Assembly (NCBI GenBank): GCA_964036045.1
Contig: OZ038388.1
Location: 37,868,947 to 37,932,946 of the forward strand
From: Eutreptiella sp. 'Long Island Sound 2002'
Taxonomy: Eukaryota; Euglenozoa; Euglenophyceae; Eutreptiales; Eutreptiaceae
DNA: 64,000 bases
Direction of reading: 5' to 3'
Part shown: positions 10,225 through 21,231 of the stretch, in pieces
Numbering within the stretch: position 1 is the first letter of the stretch
Layout of the letters: the number at the start of each line of letters is the position of its first letter
Position numbers and translations under genes: made by a program
The notes under the pieces: model-generated
Seen by the model: the letters and a program-made list of their open reading frames with translations, nothing else
What the model was told of the DNA's origin: nothing
Database searches by the model: none

Positions 10225-12775
10225 CACCGCACACACCACACAACACACCGAGCACGCACAACGGTGAACAGGAGCCACGTGGCCCAAGACACCGCACACA
10301 ACACACAACACACCGAACAACCACACAGCACGCCGGTGAACGGGAGCCACGGGGCCCAGGACACCGAACACGCGACACAACACACACCACGCGGGAACAC
10401 CGGTGAACAGGCGCCAAGTGGCCCAGGACACCGCAGACACCACACAACACACCGCACAAGCACACTGGTGAATAGGTGCCAAGCGGCCCAGGACACCGCC
10501 CACACAACACCACACACCGGGCGTGCACACCGGTGAACAGGGGCCGGGAGGCCAAGGACACCGCACACGCAACATCGCACATCGGACACCACACACACCG
10601 CAACACACCGCGACACCGGTGAACACGAACCAAGTGTCCCAGGATACCACACACACAACACAACACACACCACACGAGCACACCAGCACAAAAGGGCCAA
10701 AAGGCCCAGGAGACCACACACACGACACCGCACACAGAGCGGGCACGCCGGAGGACAGGAGCCAGGAAGCCCAGAACACGGCACAAACAACACAGCATAA
10801 CGAGCACGCGCACCGGAGAACAGGAGCTAAGAGGCCCGGGACACCGCACACACAACACCGCACACAAATCGTGCACACCGGTGAACCGGAGCCAAGGGGC
10901 CCAGGACGTCGCACACACGACACAGCACACCAGAGCAAGCACACAGGTGAACAGGAGCCAAGCGGCCCAGGACACCACGCACACAACACCACACACAGAG
11001 CGTGCGCACCGGTGAACAGGAGCCAGGAGGCCCAGGACACCGTACACGCAACACCACACACAGAGCGTGCGCACCGGTGAACAGGAGCCAGGAGGCCGAG
11101 GACGCCGTACACGCAACACCACACACAGAGCGTGCACACCGGTGAACAGGTGCCAGGAGGCCCAGGACGCCGTACACGCAACACCACACACAGAGCGTGC
11201 ACACCGGTGATCAGGAGCCAGGAGGCCCAGGACACCGTACACGCAACACCACGCACAGAGCGTGCACACCGGTGAACAGGAGCCAGGAGGCCAAGGACAC
11301 CGTACACACAACACCACACACAGAGCGTGCACACCGGTGAACAGGAGCCAGGAGGCCCGAGACACCGTACACGCAACACCACACACAGAGCGTGCACACC
11401 GGTGATCAGGAGCCAGGAGGCCCAGGACACCGTGCACGCAACACCACGCACAGAGCGTGCACACCGGTGAACAGGAGCCAGGAGGCCCAGGACACCGTAC
11501 CCACAACACCACAAACAGAGCGTGCACACCGGTGAACAGGAGCCAGGGGGCCCAGGACACCGTACACGCAACACCACACACAGAGCGTGCACACCGGTGA
11601 ACAGGAGCCAGGAGGCCCAGGACACCGTACACGCAACACCACACACAGAGCGTACACACCGGTGAACAGGAGCCAGGAGGCCCAGGACACCGTACACGCA
11701 ACACCACACACAGAACGTGCACACCGGTGAACAGGAGCCAGGAGGCCCAGGACACCGTACACGCAACACCACACACAGAGCGTGCAAACCGGTGAACAGG
11801 AGCCAGGAGGCCCAGGACACCGTACACGCAACACCACACACAGAGCGTGCACACCGGTGAACAGGTGCCAGGAGGCCCAGGATGCCGTACACGCAACACC
11901 AGACACGGAGCGTGCACACCGGTGAACAGGAGCCAGGAGGCCCAGGACGCCGTGCACACAACACCGCACACAGAGCGTGCACACCGGTGAACAGGAGCCA
12001 GGAGGGCCGAGACACCGTACACGCAACACCACGCACAGAGCGTGCACACCGGTGAACAAGAGCCAGGGGGCCCAGGACGCCGTACACGCAACACCACACA
12101 CAGAGCGTGCACACAGGTGAACAGGAGCCAGGAGGCCCAGGACGCCGTACACACAACACCACACACAGAGCGTGCACACCGGTGAACAGGAGCCAGGAGG
12201 CCCAGGACACCGTACACGCATCACCACACACAGAGCGTGCACACCGGTGAACAGGAGCCAGGAGGCCCAGGACGCCGTACACGCAACACCACACACAGAG
12301 CGTGCACACCGGTGAACAGGAGCCAGGAGGCCCAGGACACCGTACACGCAACACCACACACAGAGCGTGCACACCGGTGAACAGGAGCCAGGAAGCTCAG
12401 GACACCGTACACGCAACACCACACACAGACGTGCACACCGGTGAACAGGAGCCAGGAGGCCCAGGACACCGTACACGCAACACCACGCACAGAGCGTGCA
12501 CACCGGTGAACAGGAGCCAGGAGGCCCAGGACACCGTACACGCAACACCACGCACAGAGCGTGCACACCGGTGAACAGGAGCCAGGACGCCCAGGACACG
12601 GTACACGCACCACCACACAAGAGCGTGCACACCGGTGAACAGGAGCCAGGGGGCCCAGGACACGGTACACAACACCACACACAGAGCGTGCACACCGGTG
12701 AACAGGAGCCAAGCGGCCCAGGACACCGCACACGTAACACCACACACAGGACATGCACGCTGGTGAACAGGAGCC
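10225..12775 (+). repeat. 65-bp GC-rich minisatellite, about 39 copies
   Basis: The monomer contains CACCGGTGAACAGGAGCCAG and GGCCCAGGACACCGTACACG and recurs every 65 bp (for example ACACCGGTGA at 11591 and 11656). Copies at about 11000-12600 are nearly identical. Copies left of 10950 are diverged in sequence and length. The monomer lacks TTA, CTA and TCA on the plus strand, so all three minus-strand frames stay open. Because 65 is not a multiple of three, each frame cycles through the three phases. This creates apparent minus-strand ORFs of up to 784 codons made of a 65-residue Cys/Val/Leu repeat. These are artefacts of the array, not genes. Confidence 0.93.
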
Positions 12776-13268
12776 ACACGGGCAACCAGCCCCGAAAACA
12801 CACCGGGCCCTCGCCGCCCTGCAGGAAAGAAACACCATGTCAGACCACCAAGACCAACCGTCCAGCCAAGGCCAACCAAGCGGGTATGAAGAGGGTAGGC
12901 AGGCAGGGCAGGCTGGCGAAAAGGGACAGAGGGACAAGGCGGGGAAGGCGAGGGGAGAGGAACCAAACCCCTCCCCCCCAAACGTACACACACCCCACTG
13001 CCGCGCACCGGGCCGCAGCCGGGCGCCAACATGGCCCGCCATGGAGCCAAACGGGCCCGCCAGAAGAAGGGTGTGTCCCCGCGCCTGCGCAACAGCACGC
13101 CCGGGCAAGGAGCGCGCGCCACACGCAGGCCAAGCAGAGCACACGCGCAGCACCGCACGCCAGCACGCACCACGGCACAAAACACGCCACCACCACGGCA
13201 AACACCAACGCCCGACGACGAACGAGCCGCCAAGAACAAGTCCAAGCCCCGCAGTCCCCACAGCGCAA
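12776..13268. other. GC-rich spacer between minisatellites
   Basis: This stretch is rich in G and C with A-rich patches (for example 12830-12980). Several frames are open but none shows a recognisable domain. No RNA gene is seen. Confidence 0.4.
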
Positions 13269-13735
13269 CAGCCGCCGTCCGGATGGACGTGTGTGCGCCC
13301 GGCAGGGTACCCAACGCCTGCCAGCTACGAAACAGCCGCCGTCCGGACGGAGGTGTGTGCGCCCGGCAGTGAACCCAGCCCCTGCCGGCTACGAACCAGC
13401 CGCCGTCCGGATGGACGTGTGTGCGCCCGGCAGTGAACCGAGCCCCTGCCGGCTACAAAACAGCCGCCGTCGGGATGGACGTGTGTGCCACCGGCAGTGA
13501 ACCCAGCCCCTGCTGGCTACAAAACAGCCGCCGTCCGGACGGACGTGCGCGCGCCCGGCAGTGAACCCAGCCCCTCCCGGCTACGAAACAGCCGCCGTCC
13601 GGAGGGACCTGTGTGCGCCCGGCAGTGAACCCAGCCCCTGCTGGCTACGGAACAGCTGCCGTCCGGAGGGACGCCTGAGCACCCGGCGGGCACGCACTGC
13701 CTGCCGGACGGGCTACCGGACCACCGGGCCCGCGC
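13269..13735 (+). repeat. 64-bp minisatellite, seven copies
   Basis: CAGCCGCCGTCCGG-type starts lie at 13269, 13333, 13397, 13461, 13525, 13589 and 13653, exactly 64 bp apart. Each unit also has GTGTGCGCCCGGCAGTGAAC and CAGCCCCTGCCGGCTAC. The sequence is unrelated to the 65-bp monomer. The open frames across it follow from the repeat composition. Confidence 0.92.
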
Positions 13736-13759
13736 CACCCGGAGGGGTGAGTGCTCAGT

Positions 13760-15970
13760 TATCGCAAACCACACGCCCAACGGTATCACACCCAACACCA
13801 CCCGCAATGACACACCATCACCACCACCATACACGCCCACCCGCCACCACACACCCAAGACCCATCATCAGGGCCGCCCACGGACACCACAACCAACAAG
13901 CAGTCCAGCCACAACCACCACCACCACCCAGCCCACACCGGCCCGACCACACCCGCCACCAGCCGGCCACACAGGTCAGAGAACCCACCATCATTCCCGA
14001 CCACACCGCGCAGGCGACGCACCCACATCCAGCACCCAACCCCAAGCACCCACATCGGCACCATCCACACAGAGCATACACCAGCCACGCACCATCAGAC
14101 AACACAAGCTGCCCGCCAAGTACACGTCCACACGCACAGCCACTCCCAACCATGCCCACGAAGCGCCCAGCGCACCGACCCCCACCACCACCGCCACACA
14201 CAACGGCACAAACCGCACACAGGCAGCCACCCAACGCCGGCACCAACTCCATGGGCAGAAAGGCGGACAAACCGCCGCCATCAACACACCCGCACCAACA
14301 AGCGCACCTAAGATACCCAGCACAGACCACACACACCGAGCGCCACACCACCAGCCACACCCACCTCCGGCTGACCACCCACACCGAAGAACCCGACATC
14401 GCGCCCGGCCGCATCACCGCCCTCTCCTCTCCGCCAGCCTCTCACCGGCGGCACCGCCACCCAAAGCATCACCAACAACACCCTCCCCCCCGACGGCACT
14501 CACGACGCCGTCGCCAGGCACACCACCATCCACCCGGCACCACACCTGCAACACCCGAACGCTCAACACCACCCACAGCACCCACAGCAGAAACCGCCAA
14601 CATCGCCGTCCCACCCTTATCACCTGCAGCACCGTCACCATCGACGTCGCCAGCGGCACCACCATCACGCCCGACCACACCGCGCGGACGACACGCCCAC
14701 TACCAGCACCCTACCCAACACACCCACACCGACACCACCCACGCCGACCAGACCCCACACCATCCACGCAAAGCACACGCCGGCCACACTCCACCAGACA
14801 ACACAAACCGCCACACGCACGGCAACACCCCCCGCAACCCGCACCAAGTACACACCAACACGCGCACCTGCACCCAACCACGCCCAGCAAGCGCCCGGCG
14901 CACGGACCCCCACCGCCACCACCACACGCACAGGCAACCGCCCAACGCCGGCACCGACTCCACAGGCAGACAGGCAGACAAAGGACCTCGTCAGCATCAC
15001 CAACAACACCATCACCCGATCCACCACCTGCGGCACCAACGCCACCATCGCCCGTTGCACCAACGACAACCCCCCCTCCAGCCCCCCTCCAGCCGTTCCC
15101 AACGCGTAACCTACGGCACACACCGGCCTCACCGTCACCCGGTGCATCGCCTGCGTCACCCTCACCATCGGCACCACTGACAACACCACCGCCCACAGCA
15201 CCCCCAGCACCACCCTATGCAAGGACAGTACCAGCGGCGCCACCAGCCGGCACACCACCTGCAGCACCCACATGAACATCGCCACCACCCATGACATCAC
15301 CCGCAGCGCCCTTAACATCGACGTCACCTGCAGCACCCTCACCGCCGACATCACCAGTTACGCCACCACCCACTGCACCACCTACGGCGACCACCGGAGC
15401 CGCAGGCCCCCCCCAGCGCCCGCCCCGTCACCTATGACACCATCAGCGTCACCAACCCCGTCGCCGCCCGGCGCATCACCTGAAGCACCCACGTCAACAA
15501 CACCAACCCGTTTCGGCGCCTACAGCACCCCCCCCGTAGGCGTCACCGGCATCTCCTCCACCCATTGCATCGCCCACAGTGCCCCAGCCCAACCCACCGC
15601 GCCTCCGGCGCACACATACCCGACACCCACACAAACCAGCCACGCCCACACTGCCCACCATCCCATCGGCCCACGCCACGAACACACCCACACGCACGCC
15701 CGCGCCCGGCCACGCCACCCAGGCACTACCCAGGAGCCGCGACCACCCACGCAAGCGCCACGCCACCACTGCCGCCAACCAGCCGCCGTCAGCACCCCCG
15801 GACCGGCGCCCTGGAAACCGGAAGCCTGGGGGCCGGCGCACACACAGGGAACCCAGAGCGCAACAGCCACCCGACCCCCGTGCCCAACGACACCCACGCC
15901 CACGGCAGCACCGGCACCGGCACACACCCACACCCAGGCACAGCACCAAAAAGACGCACCCCCCCCCCCC
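13760..15970 (+). repeat. C/A-rich, G-poor low-complexity tract with a duplication of about 700 bp
   Basis: The plus strand is built mostly of C and A in CACC, CCACCA and CATCACC words, with few T and G. Long His/Pro/Thr-rich frames result, including one from 13561 to 15180. A segment around 14096-14290 recurs at 14795-14990. CAGACAACACAA is repeated 699 bp apart, and CCCAACGCCGGCACC recurs 711 bp apart. A weaker third similarity lies near 15650-15760. There is no conserved domain and I do not regard the frames as genes. Confidence 0.75.
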
Positions 15971-15974
15971 CAAA

Positions 15975-16450
15975 AAAAGGCCCAGGACACCGCACACGAA
16001 ACACAACACACCGAGCGGGCGCACCGGTGAACGCGAGCCAAGTGGCAACGGACACCGCCCACGCAACACAACACAACGAGCGGGCGCACCGGTGTACAGG
16101 AGCCAAGGGGCCCAGGACACCGCACACGCAACACAACACACCGGGCGGGCGCACCGGTGAATAGGAGCCAAGTGGCCCAGGACACCGCACACGCAACACA
16201 ACACACCGAGCGGGCACACCGGTAATCAGGAGCTAAGAGGCCCAGGACACCGCACACGCAAAGCAACACACCGAGCGGGCGCACCGGTGATCAGGAGCCA
16301 AGTGGCCCAGGACACCGCACACGCAACACAACACACCCAGCGGGCACACCGGTGAACAGGAGCCAAGTGGCCCAGGACACCGCACACGCACCACCACAAA
16401 CCACGCGGGCACACCGGTGAACAGGAGCCAAGTGGCCCACGACACTGCAC
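15975..16450 (+). repeat. Second 65-66-bp minisatellite array, about seven copies
   Basis: Copies start near 16020, 16085, 16150, 16215, 16281, 16347 and 16412. Each has CACCGGTGAACAGGAGCCAA and GGCCCAGGACACCGCACACG. They are clearly related to the array at 10225-12775, especially its left variants with GCCAAG. The two arrays are separated by other repeats, so one is a dispersed or split part of the same family. Confidence 0.88.
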
Positions 16451-17063
16451 ACACGTAGGGCGGCCGAGGGACAGGAAAGAACCAACACCCCATGGGTCGG
16501 ACGCACTGGGGCGACTCAGCCGACCCACCGGGCCAGTCGCAGGAGCGGTAATCCAGGGCCACTGGTCCAAGCCCGGCCAGGCTGCATCGGGGACCATGGC
16601 AAACGTCACCCGGAGCCATGGAAGCAACCGGTGACAGGCGAGCCGGTACACAGTCCAGGAGGGGGTCGCCTGCCAAGCAGAGTGGCCCCGCAACTCAAGC
16701 CACAAGGGTGAGGCGGTCGTACCGTAGACTAGCGGGAGCAATACCCCTTGTGGTGAGAGATACTCCACACGGCTGGGCAGCCCCCAGAGCTGCCGCCCAA
16801 AGGAGAGGGCATGTGGCCCTAACCAGGGACACATGTGTGGACACCCTCCATCCTGGGACACATGGACCGGGTGGCCGCGACAATGCCTTCCCAAGCACAT
16901 GCGGGAGCGGCTCAAGAGGCACCTGACATAGGGCAGTGGGAGGGACAGGACGTCCCCTTCGTAAGACCTTCTTCCTGCAATGTCAAAGGAGGCATAATGA
17001 GCTCCCGAAGATACCTACCTACCTACCTCGGTTTCGCACGGTGCGTTCAGTACCTCCGTCCAC
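16451..17063. other. Unique GC-rich stretch, nothing recognised
   Basis: No domain or RNA gene was identified on either strand. A short (TACC) run lies at about 17014-17027. The sequence may be the start of the transcript carrying the proline-rich ORF that follows. Confidence 0.4.
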
Positions 17064-17573
17064 ATGCCCCCTCGGACCCGCCCCGTATACCAGCACCCCC
17101 CACCTCTCCCCAAACACGCCTTAAAAAAACCGTCCAAGCCAGCGTCAGCCAAAGCACAACCAGCCACTCGCCGCGCGCCAAAAAACTCCAAACGCCCGTC
17201 CAGTCGCGCATCCGCACACCAGCCCCCCCCCCCCCCCCCCCCCTCGGCCATTCCCCGCCCTCCTCAGCACTCACGCCCACGTCCACCACAAAAACGCCAT
17301 CAATCACCACAAACCCATCAGACCACAATTGTTTGGGCGCCCCCAAAGCGCGCCAAGACCGCTCTCCCTCTCCCACCCCCACGCTCCAAGGCACGCTACC
17401 GTCAAACACGCCTACCTCTCCCCTCTAGGCCCACCGCTACTAGGTGCCCAGGTCCGTCTGCCCCTGCCCCCCCCCACTCCATCGCCTCCCGGGACAACCG
17501 AAATTTTTTCCGCCCATCCAGCGACCTTCTGTTTCCTCCTCTTGACCCCTTTCAGCTCTCTGCCCCTTCCTGA
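17064..17573 (+). CDS. Proline-rich basic ORF (169 aa), possible retroelement fragment
   Basis: The ORF begins MPPRTRPVYQHPPPLP and is made of Pro, Lys, Arg, Ser and Ala. It includes a polyproline run coded by the 21-C tract at 17223-17243 and the basic patch WAPPKRAKTALP. The end has a short hydrophobic stretch, RNFFRPSSDLLFPPLDPF. I do not recognise it. Its composition resembles the proline-rich minus-strand tail of the LINE at 29366-29863, so it may be a LINE terminal region. It lies just upstream of the junction with the minus-strand gypsy RT at about 17690. Whether it is translated is uncertain. Confidence 0.35.
   Translation: MPPRTRPVYQHPPPLPKHALKKPSKPASAKAQPATRRAPKNSKRPSSRASAHQPPPPPPPSAIPRPPQHSRPRPPQKRHQSPQTHQTTIVWAPPKRAKTALPLPPPRSKARYRQTRLPLPSRPTATRCPGPSAPAPPHSIASRDNRNFFRPSSDLLFPPLDPFQLSAPS
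17223..17243 (+). repeat. Poly-C tract, 21 bases
   Basis: An uninterrupted run of C. Length errors are likely in such a tract, so the reading frame across it in the proline-rich ORF is not reliable. Confidence 0.85.
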
Positions 17574-17680
17574 ACCCCCCCCCTCCCCCACAGGGAAAAT
17601 CAGCGTTCATCTAACCTTACCATCAGAGCAACCGTGTACATATTTTAATATGTTGTTGTAAATACTTTCATTGGCCGACG

Positions 17681-18255
17681 TCAGCCCCAGAACAAGTTGA
17701 TGCGGTTAGGAACATTCAAAAAATTAGTATCCAAACTCACGTCATCGGTGTGGGCCTCTATTTCTGCACCCCGAGAAATCAACTCCTGTACTAGAGGTCT
17801 GCGCCTCGGTATGTACAAAATTCTGTTCATTAGCTCCTGGAAGAGCGCTGGGGCATTAGCCACCCCGAAAGGCATGACCTTCCACTTAAACACACGACTC
17901 TTAGGGGTTATAAAAGCCAGCAGCTCCTGAGCTGCGGCGGTTAGGTCTACCTGCCAGAAACCACTGCGTTTGTCCATTTTGGTCTTGTACCTGCATTTGG
18001 CAATACGCTCCAGGGTATTTTCCATGTTAGGAATACTCCCTGAGTGGTTCTGGGCTTTCTTGTTGACCTCACCATAGTCAACAACCAGTCGTAGGGCAGT
18101 CGACCCTGGTTTAGCAACCAGGAAACAGGGACTGCAGTGATGGGGGCAGTCCCCCTTCTTATATTCCTCCACGAGGCCAGCATCAATACATTCCTGGATC
18201 TGGCTCTCGATTTCTTCAACCTGTTCCTGTGGAGCTGGATAGGGACGATGCCTCA
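17681..18255 (-). pseudogene. Ty3/gypsy reverse transcriptase (3' part of split pol)
   Basis: This is the RNA-dependent DNA polymerase of the retrotransposon. It starts RHRPYPAPQEQVEEIESQI, then LRLVVDYGEVNKKAQ, KMDKRSGFWQVDL, KVMPFGVANAPALFQELMN and AHTDDVSL, in the order of RT motifs 1 to 5. The catalytic T-D-D pair is intact. The ORF ends a few codons after that motif in non-homologous residues, so the thumb, RNase H and integrase are gone from about 17700 on. The upstream protease and linker lie at 26052-27760, displaced by the inserted transposon. Confidence 0.9.
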
Positions 18256-18300
18256 CACATAGGATTTTATGACGTCCCAAAATCCCAAAACCTGCAGCAT
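18256..18300 (+). repeat. Left terminal inverted repeat of the CACTA-like element
   Basis: Starts CACATAGGATTTTATGACGT. Fourteen bases match the right end perfectly, and CCCAAAATCCC further in aligns with ATCCCAAAAT of the right end. Confidence 0.8.
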
Positions 18301-18329
18301 CAAAAAAACCACCCTTTTAAGTAATTCAG

Positions 18330-19080
18330 CATATTGTAAACTGTGTTTGAAGGCTCTGTGTGTCCATATAACATCTTTTTTTGCATCCAGCACCCTCAAA
18401 ATAGGGGGGGGGGGTCTTCAACTGCTTATCTGAGGCCAAAAAACTCATTTTTTGACCAAAAAACGAGCATTTTTGGCCATTTTTTCCATGAAAAATGGCG
18501 AATTTTGGTGCATACGCATGCTGCAAACTGTGTTTTCGTGACCTGTATGCCTCTAAAACCTGATTTTTTGCATCCAGCACCCTCAAAATAGGGGGGGGGG
18601 TCTTCAACTGTTTTTCTGAAGCCAAAAAACTCAATTTGTGACCAAAAAACGGCCATTTTTGCCCATTTTTACATGAAAAATGGCAAATTTTGGTGCATAC
18701 GGATGCTGTAAATGTTATTTTCGTGATCTATATGCCTCTACAACCTGCTCTTTCGCATCCAGCACGCTCAAAATAGGGGGGGGGGGTCTTCAACTGCTTA
18801 TCTGAGGCCAAAAAAACTCAATTTTTGACGAAAAAAACGGCCATTTTTGGCCATTTTTTCATGAAAAATGGCAAATTTTGGTGCATACGGATTCTGTAAA
18901 TGGAGTTTTCGTGATCTGTGTGCCTCTACAACCTGCTTTTTTGGATCCAGCACCCTCAAAATAGGGGGGGGGGTCTTCAACTGCTTGTCTGAAGCCAAAA
19001 ATCTCAATTTTTGACCAAAAAAATGCCATTTTTGGCCGATTTTTCATGAAAAATGGCAAATTTTGGTGCATACGCAGACG
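18330..19080 (+). repeat. Left subterminal array, about 187-bp units, four copies
   Basis: The word CAGCACCCTCAAAATAGGGG (third copy CAGCACGCTC) recurs at 18388, 18575, 18760 and 18948, spacings 187, 185 and 188. Each unit carries a poly-G run of 8-10 bases and an A/T-rich block with CATGAAAAATGGC. No coding. Confidence 0.9.
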
Positions 19081-19129
19081 CCTTCCTTGTGGAGAAGGGG
19101 ACCACCTTGAGAAATACAGAACCTGCATC

Positions 19130-20045
19130 CATCCCTGTGTGCACTCTGGTCCGCACATGTTGACTGATCATTTGACAACATTTGGAAAGAGCAACCACTT
19201 GAGCATGAAATTCTGGGCCAAATTGTGCACTCACTGAGCAGTGCCTGAGAAGACCTCCCCCAGGCTAAACCACTGGTCTTTGTGCACTGAAAAATGCTTG
19301 CGAACAAAGTCTGAGCAATGAATCTTAAATTTGAGACTGACTGGGCACCCTGGTCCGCCCATGTTGACCAAGCATCTGAAGACATTTGGGATGCGCAAAG
19401 GGCAAATTGTGCATCCTCTGAGTAGTGCCTGAGAACAACCTCTCCCAGGCAATCCACTTGTCTGTCTGCACTGTCTGCACTGAGTAATGCTTCTGAACAA
19501 GGTCTGAGCGAGGAATGCTTCTGGAATACAATGCAGGTACAATGCAGGAACGGATGTGCACTGCCGAAGAAATGAGCAGAAAAAACTGGCATGATCACTT
19601 TGGCTGTCAAACAGTGCAGCAATGCACGGGCAGGTGGGACGATGCACTACATATATTCTGCCAGGCAAAACCACTCGTCAAGGAAATTGAAATTTGGGAC
19701 TGACTGGACAGACTGCCAAAGCTGCAGAAAATGAGAATACAATGCAGGAACAGATGTGTCGGGATGCTGCAGCTGGGAACCACAATGCACTGCAAAAGAA
19801 AGGAGCAGAAAAAACTGGCGTGATCACTTTGGCTGTCAAACACTGCAGCAATGCACGGGCAGGTGGGTGGCACGATGCACTACATATATGCTGCCAGGCA
19901 AAACCACTCGTCAAGGAAACTGAAATTTGGGACTGACTGGACAGACTGCCAAAGCTGCAGAAAATGAGCATACAATGCAGGAACAGATGTGTTGGGATGC
20001 TGCAGCTGGGAACCACAATGCACTGCAAAAGAAATGAGCAGAAAA
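19130..20045 (+). repeat. Inner repeats of the transposon, about 190 and 233 bp
   Basis: AATGCAGGAACAG-type starts lie at 19541 (shortened unit), 19741 and 19974. The last spacing is 233 bp, and the units share GGCTGTCAAACA, ACTACATATAT and GGGACTGACTGGACAGACTG. Left of it, two related units of about 190 bp (19140-19330 and 19345-19520) share TGGTCCGC and GTGCCTGAGA. These look like degenerate subterminal repeats. Short open frames inside them are not genes. Confidence 0.75.
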
Positions 20046-20108
20046 AATGTGGCCGGATCACTCTGCGTTTGAAAACAGGGCCCCACTTAGCAACTACTTC
20101 CCATCACG

Positions 20109-21140
20109 TCAGCACCATCTGTTCCCCATTCCAGGACCCATTCCTGGACCCATTCCCATGCCGGGGCCCATGCCCGGCACCATGCCCATACCCATGCCCA
20201 TACCCTGCCCCGGCGGCATACCCTGCCCCAGCCCCATACCTTGTCCCGGCCCCATACCCAGACCCATGTTGCCCATGTGACCACCAGCAGAGCCGGCCAT
20301 GCCCATCCCCAGGCCCATGCCCATGGCCATGCCATTACCCATCCCCATTTTGCCCATGTTGCCCATGTTCCCCATTCCAGGACCCATTCCTGGACCCATT
20401 CCCATGCCGGGGCCCATGCCCGGCACCATGCCCATACCCATGCCCATACCCTGCCCCGGCGGCATACCCTGCCCCAGCCCCATACCTTGTCCCGGCCCCA
20501 TACCCAGACCCATGTTGCCCACGTTACCCATGTGACCACCCGCAGAGCCGGCCATGCCCATCCCCAGGGCCATGCCCATGCCCATGCCATTACCCATCCC
20601 CATGTTGCCCATGTTGCCCATGTGGTTCGCCGCAGACGCTCCCATCGCGGTTGCCACGCTTGGACTTGCTGAACTTGCGGGTCTGGTGTCTGAATCCATG
20701 TCGATCCTGTGACCACCAGACGCTTCCTTCTCTGTGAGTTTGTCTTGCGCCTCCTTCAGTTGCGATTCCATCGTCTTCAGAGCACGTTGTACCTTCGCGA
20801 GCTCAGCCTTCTCCCGCTCTCGCTGCCGAACTGCCTTCTCCTTGGCCTCTTTCTCGCGAACTGCGATCTGATTCGCCTTCTTCTGAGCTGTCGCCGCCGT
20901 TGCCGCCTGAGCCTTTGCGTCCGCCTTCGCTGCCTTCACCGCCTTCGCCACTTCGGCTGCTGTCGCAGCCTTCGCCCGTCTGTCTACCTCCGCCTCAATC
21001 TCCATGGGCGCGTCGGGTGCACGTGTTGACGGGCGGAGGGTGCGATGAGGTCCGCTGCTGGCATCTGCTGGCTGCCCATGTCCGATGGGCTGTCGATGTT
21101 CGCTGCCATGAGCTTGCGGCTGAAGCTCCGCATCTAAAAC
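20109..21140 (-). CDS. Gly/Met-rich protein with coiled coil (transposon accessory)
   Basis: The frame is open from 21188 to the stop at 20109 (359 codons). A polypyrimidine tract ending in CAG (GCCACTTTGCTCAG) just before 21140 looks like a 3' splice site, so this is probably a last exon starting V-L-D-A-E-L. After about 50 residues comes an Ala/Lys/Glu-rich helix (EVAKAVKAAKADAKAQ to QLKEAQDKLTEKEA), a likely coiled coil of about 100 residues. The rest is a low-complexity MGMGNGM/GMGPGQGM repeat coded by two tandem units of 246 bp (82 codons; GTTCCCC at 20121 and 20367). I know no homologue. Position inside the transposon suggests an element-encoded accessory protein. Confidence 0.55.
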   Translation of the reverse strand, partial: VLDAELQPQAHGSEHRQPIGHGQPADASSGPHRTLRPSTRAPDAPMEIEAEVDRRAKAATAAEVAKAVKAAKADAKAQAATAATAQKKANQIAVREKEAKEKAVRQREREKAELAKVQRALKTMESQLKEAQDKLTEKEASGGHRIDMDSDTRPASSASPSVATAMGASAANHMGNMGNMGMGNGMGMGMALGMGMAGSAGGHMGNVGNMGLGMGPGQGMGLGQGMPPGQGMGMGMGMVPGMGPGMGMGPGMGPGMGNMGNMGKMGMGNGMAMGMGLGMGMAGSAGGHMGNMGLGMGPGQGMGLGQGMPPGQGMGMGMGMVPGMGPGMGMGPGMGPGMGNRWC

Positions 21141-21231
21141 CTGAGCAAAGTGGCAAGAGAAGAGGGCAAATAACATTCTGGTTCGCACTAGATATTCACT
21201 GTCATTCCCTAACCATCATTCCTGTGGATGT

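Noticed and set aside
10280-12580. H-T-G-E words suggesting C2H2 zinc-finger linkers in the 65-bp array (plus strand)
   Set aside because: No C-x2-C...H-x3-H pairs accompany them; the words come from CACACCGGTGAACAG.
10018-12803. Minus-strand ORFs of 784, 690 and 465 codons rich in Cys, Val and Leu
   Set aside because: They are three phases of one 65-bp tandem repeat that has no minus-strand stop; overlapping frames show the same 65-residue pattern.
13561-15180. 539-codon plus-strand ORF
   Set aside because: Composition follows the C/A-rich repeat; His/Pro/Thr words only, with no domain.
8791-17050. CRISPR-like regular repeats
   Set aside because: Tandem arrays without unique spacers, in a eukaryotic context.
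1-18255. The gypsy RT pieces at 1-310 and 17690-18255 as one element split by a 17-kb insertion
   Set aside because: The two pieces overlap by about six codons with mismatched sequence, so they more likely come from different copies; not fully excluded.
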